Assembly: GCA_050250795.1 (NCBI GenBank)
Contig: JBFWNZ010000209.1
Span: 1 to 6,882 of the forward strand
DNA length: 6,882 nt
Source: JBFWNZ01 sp050250795
GTDB taxonomy: Bacteria > Pseudomonadota > Alphaproteobacteria > UBA8366
Direction of reading: 5' to 3'
This document shows positions 5,930-6,882 of the stretch, piece by piece (position 1 is the first letter of the stretch; the number at the start of each line of letters is the position of its first letter). Made by a program: the position numbers and the translations under genes. The notes beneath the pieces are model-generated. The model did no database searches and was not told the origin of the DNA. It saw only the letters and a list, made by a program, of their open reading frames with translations.

Positions 5930-6832
5930 ATGGCTGCAACGGTTCATGTTCTGCGCCCGCAAACCCCGCCGTTGACTGGCTTCCTTCGCGTTGGCCACAC
6001 GGGCCACCGGAAGCTCTTGGAACTGCAAGCGGCTGGACGTCTGCAGTTCCGGCGCATCGTGTTTGATGCAGCGCATTTGGAAGAGCAGATCGAATTGGCC
6101 AAACGCTTGAAGGCTAGTGGCTGTGAGATTGTTCTCGATCCGAACTTCGCAGAGATGGCAACAGAAGGCCGGTTCGGCTCTTCCTCTATCCAAAAACTGC
6201 CTTGGGCGAATCTAGATCGACCCTGGCGTCCTGACGACTTCGACGGTCGACGAAACCACGATACAGCCAAAGTCGTCGCCGATTTCGCAGTGAAAGCCGG
6301 TGTGGACGTTGTCTTAGCGCCAACGCATCTGCTGGAGAAGGTCCGCGATTCCTGGCAAGTAATTGACCTCCGCTTATGCGAAGCGCTCAGGCGCGAACTC
6401 GACCAGTCCGGCGGATCGGACACTGCAATCGACTATCAACTAATCACTACCAGCACCCTCCTCAAGGATGGTGTCTATCGACAGGCTTTGGCAGCAGATC
6501 TAGCGTCTATGCCGATCGAAAACGTGTGGATACGCGCCTCCGGCTTTGGCGCCACAGCGACCGGCGCCGGCACGAGACATTTCATCGAAGCGGCTCGCGG
6601 CTTTCACGAAATTGGGCGACCTCTGGTGGTCGATATGGCCGGCGGCTTCGCGGCATTAGGCGCCGCTGCGTTTGGCGCCGTGGGTGGGATTAGTCATGGT
6701 GTCGGGCAGAAGGAGACTTTCAAGGCTGCGGATTGGCGGAAGCCGCCGTCAGGCGGCGGCGGTGCCAGTGCGCGAGCATATGTGCATGAGTTGGCTCGCT
6801 ACTTCAAAATAGACCAAAACCAAGCGATATGA
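5930..6832 (+). CDS. Unrecognised 300-residue protein, possible alpha/beta (TIM-barrel-like) fold
   Basis: I do not recognise this protein by family. It has no signal peptide or membrane helix and should be cytoplasmic. Alternating strand-helix units suggest a barrel: RRIVFDAA with helix LEEQIELAKRLKASG and CEIVLDPNF (41-73); a helix AKVVADFAVKAG and VDVVLAPTHLL (113-135); DLRLCEALRREL (146-157); AIDYQLITTSTLL (166-178); PIENVWIRASGFGATATGAG (195-214); and RPLVVDMAGGF, then GAVGGISHGVG (230-259). The conserved-looking polar residues at strand ends (D46, D70, H133, D235, H256) and Gly-rich turns would suit an enzyme active site, but no reaction is claimed. The Gly run SGGGG (274-278) interrupts the tail, and the protein ends soon after (YFKIDQNQAI), so a longer ancestral C-terminus may have been lost. 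Codon use (TTA, TTG, CTA, ACA) differs from the core genes, suggesting transfer. It is transcribed from the repeat-embedded promoter. The start at 5930 is chosen for its GGAG site. Confidence 0.8.
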   Translation: MAATVHVLRPQTPPLTGFLRVGHTGHRKLLELQAAGRLQFRRIVFDAAHLEEQIELAKRLKASGCEIVLDPNFAEMATEGRFGSSSIQKLPWANLDRPWRPDDFDGRRNHDTAKVVADFAVKAGVDVVLAPTHLLEKVRDSWQVIDLRLCEALRRELDQSGGSDTAIDYQLITTSTLLKDGVYRQALAADLASMPIENVWIRASGFGATATGAGTRHFIEAARGFHEIGRPLVVDMAGGFAALGAAAFGAVGGISHGVGQKETFKAADWRKPPSGGGGASARAYVHELARYFKIDQNQAI

Positions 6833-6842
6833 TGAGTGTAGG

Positions 6843-6882
6843 GTGGATGTTAGCGTTTCGACTGCAACGATAAGATCTGCTA
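6843..6882 (+). CDS. Possible start of a downstream gene (partial, runs off the window)
   Basis: From a GTG at 6843, 10 bases after the previous stop, the frame is open to the edge and reads (M)DVSVSTATIRSA. The S-T-A-T-I-R-x-A pattern resembles the first residues of some XRE-type helix-turn-helix regulators, which would suit an operator-controlled operon, but 13 codons cannot establish this. The ribosome binding site is weak. The alternative ATG at 6829 (ATGA overlap with the previous stop) terminates after 14 codons at 6871-6873. Confidence 0.25.
   Translation, partial: MDVSVSTATIRSA

Larger units (their letters stand above)
5462..6882. other. Putative accessory segment / left end of a tRNA-associated island
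   Basis: From the tRNA end to the window edge the DNA is visibly richer in A and T than 1-5386. It has A/T-rich stretches such as 5848-5900, and the one intact gene uses codons (TTA, TTG, CTA, ACA, GCA) that are rare in the core genes. It also contains fragmentary protein-like reading and an orphan gene with a private operator. These are the usual signs of a segment acquired next to a tRNA gene. Against a firm call, no integrase or transposase is seen, and no second copy of the tRNA 3' end occurs in the window, so the far boundary would lie beyond 6882. Confidence 0.4.

Noticed and set aside
6742..6757. GCCGCC-GTCA-GGCGGC hairpin near the end of the orphan gene
   Set aside because: It lies inside the coding frame, has no T-run, and is explained by Pro-Pro-Ser-Gly-Gly codons.

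Overview
The window is GC-rich bacterial DNA that reads as an alphaproteobacterial chromosome, most like Rhodospirillales. That placement rests on the very high G/C at third codon positions, the Ppx/GppA-RlmE-IMPDH-RsmB-like gene order, and the style of the proteins. It is an inference, because no rRNA is present to confirm it.

Positions 1-5204 are ordinary core genome. A short C-terminal piece of a membrane protein (1-87, plus strand) converges on a tightly packed minus-strand block. In transcription order the block is: a Ppx/GppA phosphatase (5204-4116); rlmE, the 23S rRNA 2'-O-methyltransferase (4129-3416, overlapping ppx by 14 bp); guaB, IMP dehydrogenase (3357-1897, with its own good sigma-70-type promoter at the end of rlmE); an RsmB/NOP-family rRNA m5C methyltransferase (1900-608, TTG start overlapping the guaB stop as TTGA); and a GNAT acetyltransferase (611-90, ATG overlapping the previous stop as ATGA). 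The block joins guanine nucleotide synthesis, (p)ppGpp/polyphosphate turnover and ribosome modification. The last three genes look translationally coupled.

A tRNA-Gln gene with anticodon CUG and encoded CCA (5387-5461, plus strand) marks the change of character. Downstream of it, DNA is visibly less GC-rich and codon use is relaxed. This part holds a roughly 470-base stretch without a convincing intact gene but with possible protein-end debris (5473-5668). It then has a perfect 18-bp inverted repeat (5848-5865 / 5877-5894) wrapped around a well-spaced promoter, and an orphan 300-residue protein (5930-6832). The pattern of this protein suggests an alpha/beta, possibly TIM-barrel, fold, and I cannot assign it a function. 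A further reading frame starts about 10 bp after it and runs off the window.

The most interesting part is this right-hand accessory segment. A tRNA gene sits at its edge, and it contains a palindromic operator-promoter, an unrecognised protein and a possible downstream partner. The simplest reading is the left end of a tRNA-associated genomic island carrying an autoregulated two-gene cassette. The window shows no integrase and no second tRNA-end repeat, so the island is a hypothesis.
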